From the NCBI GenBank assembly GCA_021648485.1, contig JAKISS010000033.1:1-33196 (forward strand): 33,196 bases of DNA, in the 5' to 3' direction. Positions 8,800 to 18,148 of the stretch are shown here, one piece after another; the stretch's first letter is position 1, and the number at the start of each line of letters is the position of its first letter. The position numbers and the translations under genes were made by a program. A model generated the notes under the pieces. It was not told where the DNA came from. It ran no database searches and was given only the letters and a program-made list of their open reading frames with translations. This stretch comes from Gammaproteobacteria bacterium. Its GTDB lineage: Bacteria > Pseudomonadota > Gammaproteobacteria > SZUA-152.

Positions 8800-8856
8800 G
8801 GGCATGCCCTCAAACTCAAACAAATGCTTGGAGCTGTATTCTATAAAAATGGATAA

Positions 8857-11800
8857 ATGACAAAGAAAAAGAAATCTCAACCGAATAAAAAGGCAGTCTC
8901 TCCCGATTTGCTTATCTATTCCAGAGCGGGAGATACATTTCACTACCGCTGGGCGGCTAGACGTTGCCTACGTTTACTGGATTTCAACTCCAACCTAGAT
9001 CAGATCACGATAGAGGGTTCCAAAGAGCCAAAGCTGGGGGGAGAATATGTTATTGATACCGCTGAATATAGCGCTGATGATATCAACGGCCAATCCGTTG
9101 AATACTTCCAGTTAAAGCATTCTACGACACAACTTGATAAGAACTTTACTCTGAGCGGCCTTAAAGAGACTGTCGAGGGGTTTGCCAGTCGCTTTAGGCA
9201 TTTGGATAAAAGTCCGCACAATTTTTCCAGCATAAAATTTACTATTGTTACCAATCGCCCGATTAGCCCACAATTCAAAAAATCGGTAATGAAGTTGGCC
9301 TCTGGTGAATCCGGTGGTACAAATTTTGATAAAACCATAAAAGCCTATACCAAGCTGAAAGGAAAAAAGCTGACAGCGTTTTGCCGTTGTCTACAACTTA
9401 TTGATGGCGAAGGTGATTATGATGCGCAAAAGCATGAGCTTCATCGGGAGCTTGCCAGGCTGACATGTGAGGCCAGCGATACTAAACCATTGCTTAGTCT
9501 TGTTGAGTTAGTCAGGACGCGTATTGAACCCAAAAGCACCCGGAAAGATATTAACAAAGATGATGTGCTGGAACAGTTTGAGCAAACCTCGGAAAAAGAT
9601 CTCTTCCCTGCGCCGCCTTTGTTTGAACAATTATCGGTACCTATTGCGCGTGAACAACATGACGATCTGTATCAATCGATTATTGATCTGAAATCATCTT
9701 TTTTGATATTTAAGGCTATAGCTGGCACAGGCAAATCCATTACCTGCAATCAGTTGATTGATCGTTTCGGCGATGGCTCTTTGGCCGTGGCCTATGACTG
9801 TTTTGGCAATGGTGGATACCGCAAGCTCAGCGAACACAGGCACAGGGTCTGCGACGCATATGTGCAGGTTGCAAATCAACTCGCCCAGCAGGGTTTATGT
9901 GAGCCGATGATACCTGTTAAGCGGGATCAGGATGACAAGTTAACTCAGGCATTTTTGTTGCGATTATCGCAGGCGATTGAAAAACTACGCGAAAGCAATA
10001 AAGACGCTTTATTGATTATCCTATTTGATGCGGTAGATAACGCAGAGATGGCTGCGCGAGAATTTGGTGATCGCTGCTTTGCCAGCCATCTGTTGCGAGA
10101 AACACTGCCTGAAGGTTGTCGGGTTGTCTACCTGTCAAGGCCAGAGCGTGTTCATCTATTCAACCCGCCTGATTCAATTCTACAAGTAGAAATTGAGCCA
10201 TTTAGTGACAAAGAATCTCTTCAATACCTTCAGACCAAATACCCTGATGCTTGCCTGAAAGATGCTGTTGAATTCCGCCGATTGACCGATGGTAATCCGC
10301 GCGTTCAGGCCAATACATTAGCTCTTGGCAAACAATTCATTGGAGAAGTCCTAGCCTATCTGGGGGCAGGTGGTAAAACCGTTGATGATTTAATTGAGGA
10401 GCAACTTAGAAGTGCAGTTGCCAAGGTAAAAGCTTTATATCCACAGAGCTTTGAACAGCATGTCGAAGATATATGTACTGGCTTGGCATCGCTTCCGCCC
10501 TTTGTTCCTCTTGAGGTATTAGCAGCTGTATCAAGTACGGATGTAGCGACAGTGAAAAGCTTTATTGCTGATTTTGGCAGACCGCTCTGGTTAATTGATA
10601 ACTATGTGCAGTTCCGGGATGAGCCAACGGAAACCTGGTTTACCAATACCTTTGCAGCTACACCAGAGCAAATCAAAACCTATATTTCCAGATTGAAACC
10701 GTTAGCTGATGACTTTTCTTATGTGGCAGAAGCACTGCCTTCGTTACTGTTAAAATCCGGACAATATAACGAACTGATAGCACTGGCTTTGTCAGAAGAT
10801 AAGCTGCCAACAGATAACCCTGTCGACGCAAGAAATATTCAAGTTTACCGCCTGCAATTTGCGTTTAAGGCCGCACTAAAAGATAAGCACTATGCGGATG
10901 CCTGTAAAATAGCCCTGCGAGCGGGTGAAGAGGTGGCTGGTAGTGATCGACAACTGGGAATTTTATCCGAGAATATCGATCTCGCTACTCGTTTCTTATC
11001 AGAACAACGGGTGATGGAGCTGGCTCACCAACGCAATATGTGTGGTGCGTGGAACGGGTCCGAAGCCCTGTATTCCTCCGCAATGTTATCGTCAATTCCA
11101 GAATGCGAAGGAGAGGCGCGCAGTTATTTGCGCTCAGGCTGGCACTGGTTGAAGCGTTATTTTGAAGAACGAGATAAGGAAGAAAACGCTCTTGGGAATG
11201 ATAGGTTAGAAGATAGCGATATATTGACCATGCTTTTTTGCCACTATCAGCTTGATGGCGAAGAATCCGCCGTTGAGTTTATACGACGCTGGCGCTCCGA
11301 CGAATTAATTTACCGAGTGATGCTTGAATTTGCAGAAAGACTTACAGATGCATCAGAATTCGCAGTGCTGGAGAGAATGGCACTGTATGGCAAGGACTGT
11401 CCGAGCCTAGTTATTGCGATAAATCATGAACTGTTAAAAGTGGGCCGAACACCAGACAAAAAATGTCTGGCACGCATATTGAGTAAAATTATTGGGCCGG
11501 GAAAGTGGCTGGATAAGCCCAATGACGCCTTTGACCAATACCGTATCAGTGCCAGTGCTTATTTGTCATTTTTTGAAGCCTGCATTATCAATAAACTACC
11601 AGCAGCTAATATCAGGCGTGCACTAAATCACTATATCGATGAGCCAAGAATTTATACAATTAAGGATGATTGGCATAGTGAATATAGAACCAACTTCTTT
11701 CGAAGTATCTCAATCCGTGCCTGCATTAAGAATAATTACGATTTATCTGTTGCCGACATTACGCCAAAGTGCTGGCAAAAAGAGGAGCAGTCCCATCGAG

Positions 11801-14800
11801 ATAATGAGGAGTTAAAGGAAGCCAATAGGGTCATGGAATCGCTACTACCTTGGTATATGGTCAGGGCGAAATTGTTAGCAGGAAAACGTCTGTCTATTGA
11901 TAAATGGCATAAGAAAGCTCAGCAAATATCTTCGCAAAAATTAAGTGGGCGCTACCGGGAGTATGATCCTCTCCCTTTTGAAATTACCGATGCACGCTTT
12001 TTTAATCTGCTGTTGGCAAAAGGCAATGTGGACTCAGAGCTCAATAAGCTGATTGAAGGTATACAAAGTGGCGGCCTTAAGTTTCGTCATCCTGATAAAT
12101 TGCGCGCACTACGGATAGCTAACCGGAACAATCGATTACAGGCTATCGCCGATAGTCTTGAAGACTCGTGTTATCAAACCTTACAGATTGTTGATGAAGA
12201 AGAAGGGCCTGTGGAAAATGCCAATGGTCTTATCTTGTTGTCGCGGGCCGTACTGGCATCCAGTGAAGCCGATGCCGAAGTTTATTTTGAAAAAGCCATA
12301 GAAGTAGTTTCGCGCTTTGGTGATGAAGCCGTTGAACGATGGGAAGCTGTGGTTAGTATTGCCAAGTACTGTGCCACTGGTGGGAATCTGGGGCCAGAGC
12401 AGGCCTACCGTTTTATGCGTTGTGCTGAGTTGATTGGCAATACTGTAACAAGAGAAAAGCATTGGGACAGGGATGAGGCGATGACAACTTGCTTCCGCCT
12501 ATGCCCTACATCAGCGTTTGCAATTGCCAGCCGCTGGAATGATCGAGCTGTTGGGCGTTCAGGACGCATGTTTGCGGCTTTACTTGAAACAGCACTGAAT
12601 GACAATGCCATTTCTCCTACTTCAGCCTGGGCAGCAGCGGCTATGCCGTTTGACTATGACTTGGTGGCTTTTGCTAGCAAATGTATCGAGAAGGAAACGG
12701 ATGTAGAAAAACAGCAAATTATTTTTAATGATTTGGTGACAAACTATCGCAAACGCGGGATTACCGGTGATAAGTGGCAGTCTATCGACAAGCTGGCTAG
12801 AACACACTGCCTCCATCATGAGGCATTGAAGCAATTGGAGATGTTGATTGGCAAAGAAAAAGAGGCCGATAAATCGAGACCAAGGAGTTCGTTGCGCGAA
12901 GAAGACAATACTCACGGCAGTTGTGAAGAATTATATGGTGATATTAATTTTCTCTCTGATGATGGTTTACGCAAAGCATTGGATAGGTTTGAAGCGTTGG
13001 AAGCTCCGAGGGATGTTAAAGACTTATGGCAATATGCAGCCAGTAAAGTATCCAATACCAATGCTGTTAAATATTTATCGTTGATTGCCAATGCTGAATA
13101 TTTAGATTTTTATGAAATCCGTACAGCATTACGAACCTTTCCAGATACATTAAAGAAAAAACTGGGTGTACAGAAAGCTTGGCCTAATATTGTTAAAACT
13201 ATCGCGGAACGTTACCCCGATGACTTTATTCGCTGCTACCACCGCCATTGGGTATTAAGAGATATTGGAGCAGATGATACTACGCTTAATGCTGTCAGGG
13301 AGGGGGTGCTAAAAAGCTTGTCGGAATCCAATGGTCTGGAATCTGCCAGTACCTTTTATGGTTTTGCCGGCTCCTGCGCACAAGAATTAACGATGGAAGA
13401 AGCGGAAGCTCTGTTTGACTTTGCACTGACCCGATTTGAGCTTCATATTGAGAGTGACTATGCCGATGGCCTGTGGAGAGCTGAGCTGCACCCACCTGAG
13501 AAAATCACTGCATCGCTAACAGGCTATATCTGGGGTTGTTTAGGCTCACCTGAATCATGCGAGCGTTGGTGTGCAGCCCATGCGGTTAGGCGCCTATATC
13601 AATTAGGCTGCCAGCAGGAAATCGATGCATTGATAACATGGATGTGCAGTGGGCAAGTTGACGCGTTTATTAGTAGCAATCACCCCTTCTACATCATGCA
13701 CGCTAAACAGTATTTTCTTGTAGCGCTGGCACGCTGTGCGGCTGATACCCCTGCTTTATTGACCAAGCATAGTAAAATATTCTGCGATATTGCATTGCAA
13801 GGTGAAGCACATATTTTAATACAGCAGTATGCCGCAGCTATTGCTTTAGCTATCGCGCAGGTTACACCAACAGCCTATAAGCCCAATATTATCCACCAGT
13901 TGAAGCAAGTAGGTAAAACACCATTTCCAATAGAAATAGCCGAAGATTATTACGAAAAGCGTGATACCCCCTGGCACCAGCAAGGTAATGTCGATACATC
14001 GCTAGACTTGTCTTTTGGCCATGACTTTGACCGTTATTGGTTTGAGCCTTTAGGCGATGTCTTTAAAGTGCCTGGCAAACAGGTTGAGGAATTAGCTGCC
14101 GAAGTCGTATTAAAGGATTGGCGGCTTTCTTTTGCGGAGCGCTATATCCGCGATCCTCGACAGGAACTCTGGAATAACCGGAGAGATAGAAGTACCTGGC
14201 ATAGTCATTCAAGCTATCCGAAAACCGACGACTACAGTTTCTATCTGTCATACCACGTCATGATGGCGGTTGCTGCCAAATTATTGAAGGCCATGCCTGT
14301 TATTCATTCTTGCGATTGGCATGATGATGAATGGCAAGATTGGTTGGATCGTCATCTTTTAACCCGAAATATTGGAAGCTGGTTAGCTGACAGGCGAGAC
14401 TTTATCCCTGCTGTGCGCAGGCAATGGCTAAACGATAAGACGGACAATGACTGGCGCTGGCAGATCTGGCCCAAAGACTTTCTCGATGTATTACTCTTTG
14501 AACAACAGGGCCAAACGTGGTTAAACGTTGCCGGTTCCTGGAACGAGTATCGCGATGGTCATAATGAATCCATATACATTTCAAGCAGACTGGTGCCAAG
14601 CGGGGCCTCCGCGTCATTACAGCGTGCTGTTATCTACCACCAAAGTGATGTGCCGGACAGTAAAAGTCTTGCACATTTTGATAGTCGGGATTACGACGAT
14701 CGTGCCGATCATTCATTCAAGTTGAAAGGTTGGTATACACAAGGCGATTGCCATGACAGGGTTGACGAGTTTGACCCTTATGCAGGCTCGCTGGATTACC

Positions 14801-15207
14801 CGCCCATCACGCTTAATCGGGAGATTGTATCAGAGTTCAAGCTAACACCTGATAACGAAAACCGCTATTGGTACGATACTGACACTGATAAAGTTATGCT
14901 ATGCAGTCAGTTATGGAGTGAGGATAAACCGCAGCGGGAAGATAACGACTATTGCAGCAAGGGTAAACGCTTGCAGGCCTCATTAACGTTTTTAAAGACC
15001 TTATTAAGCACGCTGGATATGGATTTAGCTATCCAGGTAGATATTCGTCGACAGTTCACCGATAGATATAGGGATAAAGATAATGATGTTGGATATACCC
15101 CCCCATATAGAAAAATTTATATCCTCTCAAAAGATGGACGACTTAGAGACACAAGAACGTCTTTTGTACTTAGGGAAAAAGTTAGAAAAAAATCTCGAAA
15201 AAAATAA
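8857..15207 (+). CDS. Avs-like anti-phage STAND NTPase with N-terminal Cap4/DUF4297 nuclease
   Basis: A 2116-residue multidomain protein. The N-terminus (about 18-230) matches the Cap4/DUF4297 PD-(D/E)xK nuclease found on defence STANDs: AGDTFHYRWAARRCLRLL, then YVIDTAEY with Asp67 and YFQLKHST with Gln85 and Lys87 as the catalytic Q-x-K. A P-loop NTPase follows, with Walker A AGTGKS at 289-294 and Walker B LIILFDAVDN with Asp391 and Asp394. The remaining 1500 or so residues have no obvious catalytic motif and look like helical repeats (TPR-like) ending in a Trp/Asp-rich region, the expected sensor. In characterised Avs2/Avs3 proteins this architecture recognises phage terminase, and the nuclease then degrades DNA. 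A small ORF overlaps the 3' end, as in the type 3 layout. The subtype and target are inferred, not shown. There are no frameshifts across 6.3 kb. Confidence 0.8.
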   Translation: MTKKKKSQPNKKAVSPDLLIYSRAGDTFHYRWAARRCLRLLDFNSNLDQITIEGSKEPKLGGEYVIDTAEYSADDINGQSVEYFQLKHSTTQLDKNFTLSGLKETVEGFASRFRHLDKSPHNFSSIKFTIVTNRPISPQFKKSVMKLASGESGGTNFDKTIKAYTKLKGKKLTAFCRCLQLIDGEGDYDAQKHELHRELARLTCEASDTKPLLSLVELVRTRIEPKSTRKDINKDDVLEQFEQTSEKDLFPAPPLFEQLSVPIAREQHDDLYQSIIDLKSSFLIFKAIAGTGKSITCNQLIDRFGDGSLAVAYDCFGNGGYRKLSEHRHRVCDAYVQVANQLAQQGLCEPMIPVKRDQDDKLTQAFLLRLSQAIEKLRESNKDALLIILFDAVDNAEMAAREFGDRCFASHLLRETLPEGCRVVYLSRPERVHLFNPPDSILQVEIEPFSDKESLQYLQTKYPDACLKDAVEFRRLTDGNPRVQANTLALGKQFIGEVLAYLGAGGKTVDDLIEEQLRSAVAKVKALYPQSFEQHVEDICTGLASLPPFVPLEVLAAVSSTDVATVKSFIADFGRPLWLIDNYVQFRDEPTETWFTNTFAATPEQIKTYISRLKPLADDFSYVAEALPSLLLKSGQYNELIALALSEDKLPTDNPVDARNIQVYRLQFAFKAALKDKHYADACKIALRAGEEVAGSDRQLGILSENIDLATRFLSEQRVMELAHQRNMCGAWNGSEALYSSAMLSSIPECEGEARSYLRSGWHWLKRYFEERDKEENALGNDRLEDSDILTMLFCHYQLDGEESAVEFIRRWRSDELIYRVMLEFAERLTDASEFAVLERMALYGKDCPSLVIAINHELLKVGRTPDKKCLARILSKIIGPGKWLDKPNDAFDQYRISASAYLSFFEACIINKLPAANIRRALNHYIDEPRIYTIKDDWHSEYRTNFFRSISIRACIKNNYDLSVADITPKCWQKEEQSHRDNEELKEANRVMESLLPWYMVRAKLLAGKRLSIDKWHKKAQQISSQKLSGRYREYDPLPFEITDARFFNLLLAKGNVDSELNKLIEGIQSGGLKFRHPDKLRALRIANRNNRLQAIADSLEDSCYQTLQIVDEEEGPVENANGLILLSRAVLASSEADAEVYFEKAIEVVSRFGDEAVERWEAVVSIAKYCATGGNLGPEQAYRFMRCAELIGNTVTREKHWDRDEAMTTCFRLCPTSAFAIASRWNDRAVGRSGRMFAALLETALNDNAISPTSAWAAAAMPFDYDLVAFASKCIEKETDVEKQQIIFNDLVTNYRKRGITGDKWQSIDKLARTHCLHHEALKQLEMLIGKEKEADKSRPRSSLREEDNTHGSCEELYGDINFLSDDGLRKALDRFEALEAPRDVKDLWQYAASKVSNTNAVKYLSLIANAEYLDFYEIRTALRTFPDTLKKKLGVQKAWPNIVKTIAERYPDDFIRCYHRHWVLRDIGADDTTLNAVREGVLKSLSESNGLESASTFYGFAGSCAQELTMEEAEALFDFALTRFELHIESDYADGLWRAELHPPEKITASLTGYIWGCLGSPESCERWCAAHAVRRLYQLGCQQEIDALITWMCSGQVDAFISSNHPFYIMHAKQYFLVALARCAADTPALLTKHSKIFCDIALQGEAHILIQQYAAAIALAIAQVTPTAYKPNIIHQLKQVGKTPFPIEIAEDYYEKRDTPWHQQGNVDTSLDLSFGHDFDRYWFEPLGDVFKVPGKQVEELAAEVVLKDWRLSFAERYIRDPRQELWNNRRDRSTWHSHSSYPKTDDYSFYLSYHVMMAVAAKLLKAMPVIHSCDWHDDEWQDWLDRHLLTRNIGSWLADRRDFIPAVRRQWLNDKTDNDWRWQIWPKDFLDVLLFEQQGQTWLNVAGSWNEYRDGHNESIYISSRLVPSGASASLQRAVIYHQSDVPDSKSLAHFDSRDYDDRADHSFKLKGWYTQGDCHDRVDEFDPYAGSLDYPPITLNREIVSEFKLTPDNENRYWYDTDTDKVMLCSQLWSEDKPQREDNDYCSKGKRLQASLTFLKTLLSTLDMDLAIQVDIRRQFTDRYRDKDNDVGYTPPYRKIYILSKDGRLRDTRTSFVLREKVRKKSRKK

Positions 15208-15499
15208 CGGTAATGAAATAAATGCATGGATGGCACATTATATTGCTGAAAAAATGGCAGCCATAGGCTCTGCTCGCGGCAAAGCAAAAGCATCTGCACA
15301 GCGAGAGTGCTTTGAGGCGATTTTAACGCTATGGGATCAATTAAAGCTGGTGCCCGAGCTTGATGAAAAAGATACAACTCAAGATCAGAATGAGAAAAGG
15401 AAAAATGAACTATTTGAACATATTGATCGGTTAGAGGAATTTGAGAGCCTAAGTGGAGAGATTAAATCTATACTTAAAGCTGAACTGGGGAAGTTTTAG
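15083..15499 (+). CDS. Small partner protein, Avs3b-like
   Basis: 138 residues if started at 15083, overlapping the large gene by 125 bp in another frame. An in-frame ATG at 15134 (MDDLETQERLLYLGKKLEKN) is the more likely start, giving about 121 residues and a shorter overlap. The core WMAHYIAEKMAAIGSARGKA and ECFEAILTLWDQ, with Lys/Glu-rich helical flanks, matches my memory of small proteins encoded beside STAND defence genes, including the type 3 AVAST partner. It is predicted to be soluble and all-helical, with no catalytic motif. The overlap implies translational coupling with the large protein. Confidence 0.6.
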   Translation: MMLDIPPHIEKFISSQKMDDLETQERLLYLGKKLEKNLEKNNGNEINAWMAHYIAEKMAAIGSARGKAKASAQRECFEAILTLWDQLKLVPELDEKDTTQDQNEKRKNELFEHIDRLEEFESLSGEIKSILKAELGKF

Positions 15500-15764
15500 G
15501 CGGAATATTAGGTTTCGCATTTTCATAAATTGAAATTCTAAGTACAGAAATGCAATGTTCGATTTTGGCCGGAATCTGATTAATTGGTTAACTTGTCGCA
15601 AGCTTGTTTCGCTGGTTTGTGGTAGCCTAGTGATTCTATATGAGTGACAGAAGGTGGTCGGATGTTCCTATTTTCGGTCAGTAACTGTATGTTTGAACAG
15701 GGTTAAGTTATTCAAAATTATGATTAGTAAAACAGTTCAGATGACTTGTTAGTTAGTTTCGTTT

Positions 15765-15878
15765 TTACCTTATCCATCGGAGTCGCCCTCCAAAAGTATG
15801 CTTTAGTTGTGTGCTCCTCTGAGCACATTTCCATTCCTTAGTTTCCTTCCAAGCCCGTTTCCAATCAGTGTTATTCAT
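15765..15878 (-). CDS. Possible 37-aa microprotein or gene fragment
   Basis: The frame begins MNNTDWKRAWKETKEWKCAQ and ends KHTFGGRLRWIR. It is strikingly rich in Trp, Lys and Arg, and a GGGA lies 5 nt before the ATG. The order looks protein-like rather than random, but there is no family match that I know. It could also be the stub of a larger lost gene, since an open segment with another stop lies just upstream. Confidence 0.25.
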   Translation of the reverse strand: MNNTDWKRAWKETKEWKCAQRSTQLKHTFGGRLRWIR

Positions 15879-16057
15879 TTTTCCCGCGCGATACTGATGT
15901 GGATGCATGTTGAAAGCTTTGGTAGTCCAAACGTTATTGGGTTGTCGTCTGGATGTGACTGCAAGCAGTGCTGGAATGTTGCTTGGTCGTCAATAAAATG
16001 AGTTTTGGAATGCTTGAAGACAACGTTCAGAAAGCCAGTGTGAGCGCTCAACTGCGA

Positions 16058-16082
16058 AGAGACCGCAAAGGTTTCTGTTTTT
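16058..16082 (+). terminator. Plus-strand intrinsic terminator with no visible gene
   Basis: The stem AGAGACC/GGTTTCT (7 bp, one G-U pair) with a 5-nt loop is followed by G and then TTTTT. It points rightward, opposite to the chemoreceptor gene that ends at 16118. No plus-strand gene ends here, so it may terminate a small RNA or readthrough from the Avs-like locus. Confidence 0.4.
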
Positions 16083-16117
16083 CTTTACGATTACAACACA
16101 TCAGCCGCTGACAAAAA

Positions 16118-17818
16118 TCAAACCTCAAATTGTGCAATATGGGATTGCAGGTTACAGGCTAGTCGCGAGAGTTCTTCGCTGGAGGCGGTGATCTGGTTCG
16201 AGGCTGCCGCGTTCTGTTCAGCAACGTCGCTGATGGCAGTGATGTTGCGATTAATTTCTTCTGCAACTGCGCTTTGTTCTTCCGCCGCGCTGGCGATCTG
16301 CGTGTTCATGTCGCTGATGTAGCTGATGGCCTGAGTAATGGTTTCCAGCGAGGTACCGGCTTTGGCGGCCTGTTTTACGCTGGCTTCGGTCTGGCTGCGG
16401 CCATCCTCCATGGCATGAACTGCATTTTTTGAACTGTCCTGCAAACGTACGATAACCCCCTCGATTTCTTTGGTGGATTCTTGAGTGCGTTTGGCGAGAG
16501 TGCGCACTTCGTCAGCGACTACGGCAAAACCACGTCCCTGTTCTCCGGCGCGGGCAGCTTCGATAGCGGCATTCAACGCGAGCAAGTTGGTTTGTTCTGC
16601 GATAGATTTGATCACGTCCAATACTGTACTAATGTCACTGCTGTCCTCGCCCACTTGATGAATTACCCGGGTAGCGTCTTCCACAGCAGTGGACAGGGAG
16701 CTGATGGAATCAATGGTATTGCTGACTTCCTGTTGACCCAGATGAGCTTCCGCGCTGGCATGTGTAGCGGAATTGGCTGTGTCTTGTGCGTTTCTGGCAA
16801 CTTCCTGCACGGTGGCGCTCATTTCGTTAATGGCGGTTGCTGCCTGTTGTACCTCGGACTGCTGTTCATGCAATGTGCGGTTGGTATCTTCACTAACTGC
16901 TGCCAGTTCTTCAGCCGAAGCCGCCAGCTCTGTGGATGCCTGATTCATTTCATTGATTATTTGATGCAACTTGTTGCGCATAATACTCAAGGCGTTTAAC
17001 AGTTGTGCTATTTCATCAGAACCTTCAACGTGTACTTCTTTAGTCAGATTACCCGCAGCTACGGATTGGGCCACACGGATTGCATCACGAAGACCGCGGG
17101 TAATACTGCTGATTACCAGAAATGCAATGATGGTTCCCAGCAGCCCGGAAACCATACCAATAGCACTCAGAGTGGAAAAAGCACTTTTTTCATGCTGTTC
17201 CGCGTTCAGGGCAGCCGTTTCAGTAAATTGCCCGATTTTTATTTGTAGCGCTTCAAGCTCATGACTGATGGCTTTTTCTTCCGTTTCAATATTCTCCGCA
17301 GCTTCAAAAGCGTCGTGTAACCTGCCTTGTTTGATTAATCCAATAGTATGTTCAGCATGCTTGACATAATCTTCATGTTCTTTTTTGACTCGCGTTAAAA
17401 TGTCAACAACCTGTTTGAATTCCTGTTGTTCATTGTCATTGTGGGCAAATGTTATGGCTTTTTGGGCAATTTGTTCACCGCTGCTGAATTCTTCACTTAT
17501 CTGTTGGGAAAAATCAGTGAATGTTTCGACGGATTCACGGAAATGAGCTGCGGCTTTGGTCTCAGTATTCATTCTTTCTCCGAAGCGCAGGGCACGCTCG
17601 AAGTTGATGGCTTGTTTCAATTGATGGATGGTGATTTGTGATATCACTTGTGTCAGTGGGATGTTTTCCTCGGAAATCGCGGCTAATTCTTCACCGATTT
17701 GATTCATGCTATTGAGTGCATAGATGATGCTAACAGCCAATGCGCCTATGAATACTATTGATATGCTGTAAATCTTGGCTTTGATGGTGTAGCTATTGAG
17801 GTGAAGTGGACCGCTCAT
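16118..17818 (-). CDS. Methyl-accepting chemotaxis protein (four-helix-bundle-like sensor)
   Basis: A membrane chemoreceptor that signals through CheW/CheA. I choose the start at 17818 ([17 protein letters not shown]), giving 566 residues. An upstream ATG at 17920 would add 34 polar residues before the first membrane helix. Transmembrane helix 1 is about 14-36 ([16 protein letters not shown]). A periplasmic helical sensor of about 180 residues with many Glu/Gln follows, then transmembrane helix 2 (about 216-240), a HAMP linker and the cytoplasmic coiled coil. The signalling tip [16 protein letters not shown] is canonical. Methylation-type Glu/Gln pairs flank it. No CheR-docking pentapeptide is present at the end ([10 protein letters not shown]). 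The ligand cannot be told from sequence. Confidence 0.93.
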   Translation of the reverse strand: MSGPLHLNSYTIKAKIYSISIVFIGALAVSIIYALNSMNQIGEELAAISEENIPLTQVISQITIHQLKQAINFERALRFGERMNTETKAAAHFRESVETFTDFSQQISEEFSSGEQIAQKAITFAHNDNEQQEFKQVVDILTRVKKEHEDYVKHAEHTIGLIKQGRLHDAFEAAENIETEEKAISHELEALQIKIGQFTETAALNAEQHEKSAFSTLSAIGMVSGLLGTIIAFLVISSITRGLRDAIRVAQSVAAGNLTKEVHVEGSDEIAQLLNALSIMRNKLHQIINEMNQASTELAASAEELAAVSEDTNRTLHEQQSEVQQAATAINEMSATVQEVARNAQDTANSATHASAEAHLGQQEVSNTIDSISSLSTAVEDATRVIHQVGEDSSDISTVLDVIKSIAEQTNLLALNAAIEAARAGEQGRGFAVVADEVRTLAKRTQESTKEIEGVIVRLQDSSKNAVHAMEDGRSQTEASVKQAAKAGTSLETITQAISYISDMNTQIASAAEEQSAVAEEINRNITAISDVAEQNAAASNQITASSEELSRLACNLQSHIAQFEV

Positions 17819-18148
17819 TAGTTTGGAATCTTTTATATGTTTATGGAAAGTGTGCGTAAGGTTCCTTTGGTTGTGAGCCAAATATCTTCTTATGGCACAC
17901 CGTAATCCGTCTTTCCTCACTGTCGGCAGAAACAGCGAAAAACTTTAGCAGACGGTTGATTTGGCAAGATAAAGTTATTGATGAGGTTATTAATAATGGT
18001 GTTTTGCTTTTTTAAGAAAAACTCAAACTTATTAGCTCGGTGTTACACACTGCCAGTGCAGTATTGCTGTTCTATTTTTTGAGGCAACTATTTTTAGTGA
18101 TGTAAAAAATTCGCAACGCGGCCAGAATTTAGGATAATGGGTTATATT
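17819..18148. other. Spacer between the two chemoreceptor genes
   Basis: About 330 A+T-rich bases with no credible gene. It presumably holds the promoter of the left receptor and the end of the right receptor's transcript. I see a short palindrome CACTG-CC-AGTG near 18047 but no classic terminator. Confidence 0.45.

Larger units (their letters stand above)
15500..16117. other. Gene-poor 0.6-kb stretch after the Avs-like locus
   Basis: No well-supported gene is present. It is A+T-rich in the left part and contains a perfect 6-bp hairpin GTGCTC-CTCT-GAGCAC (15811-15826), a short minus-strand ORF and a plus-strand terminator, both listed separately. It may be the remains of the accessory insertion's border. 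Confidence 0.5.
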
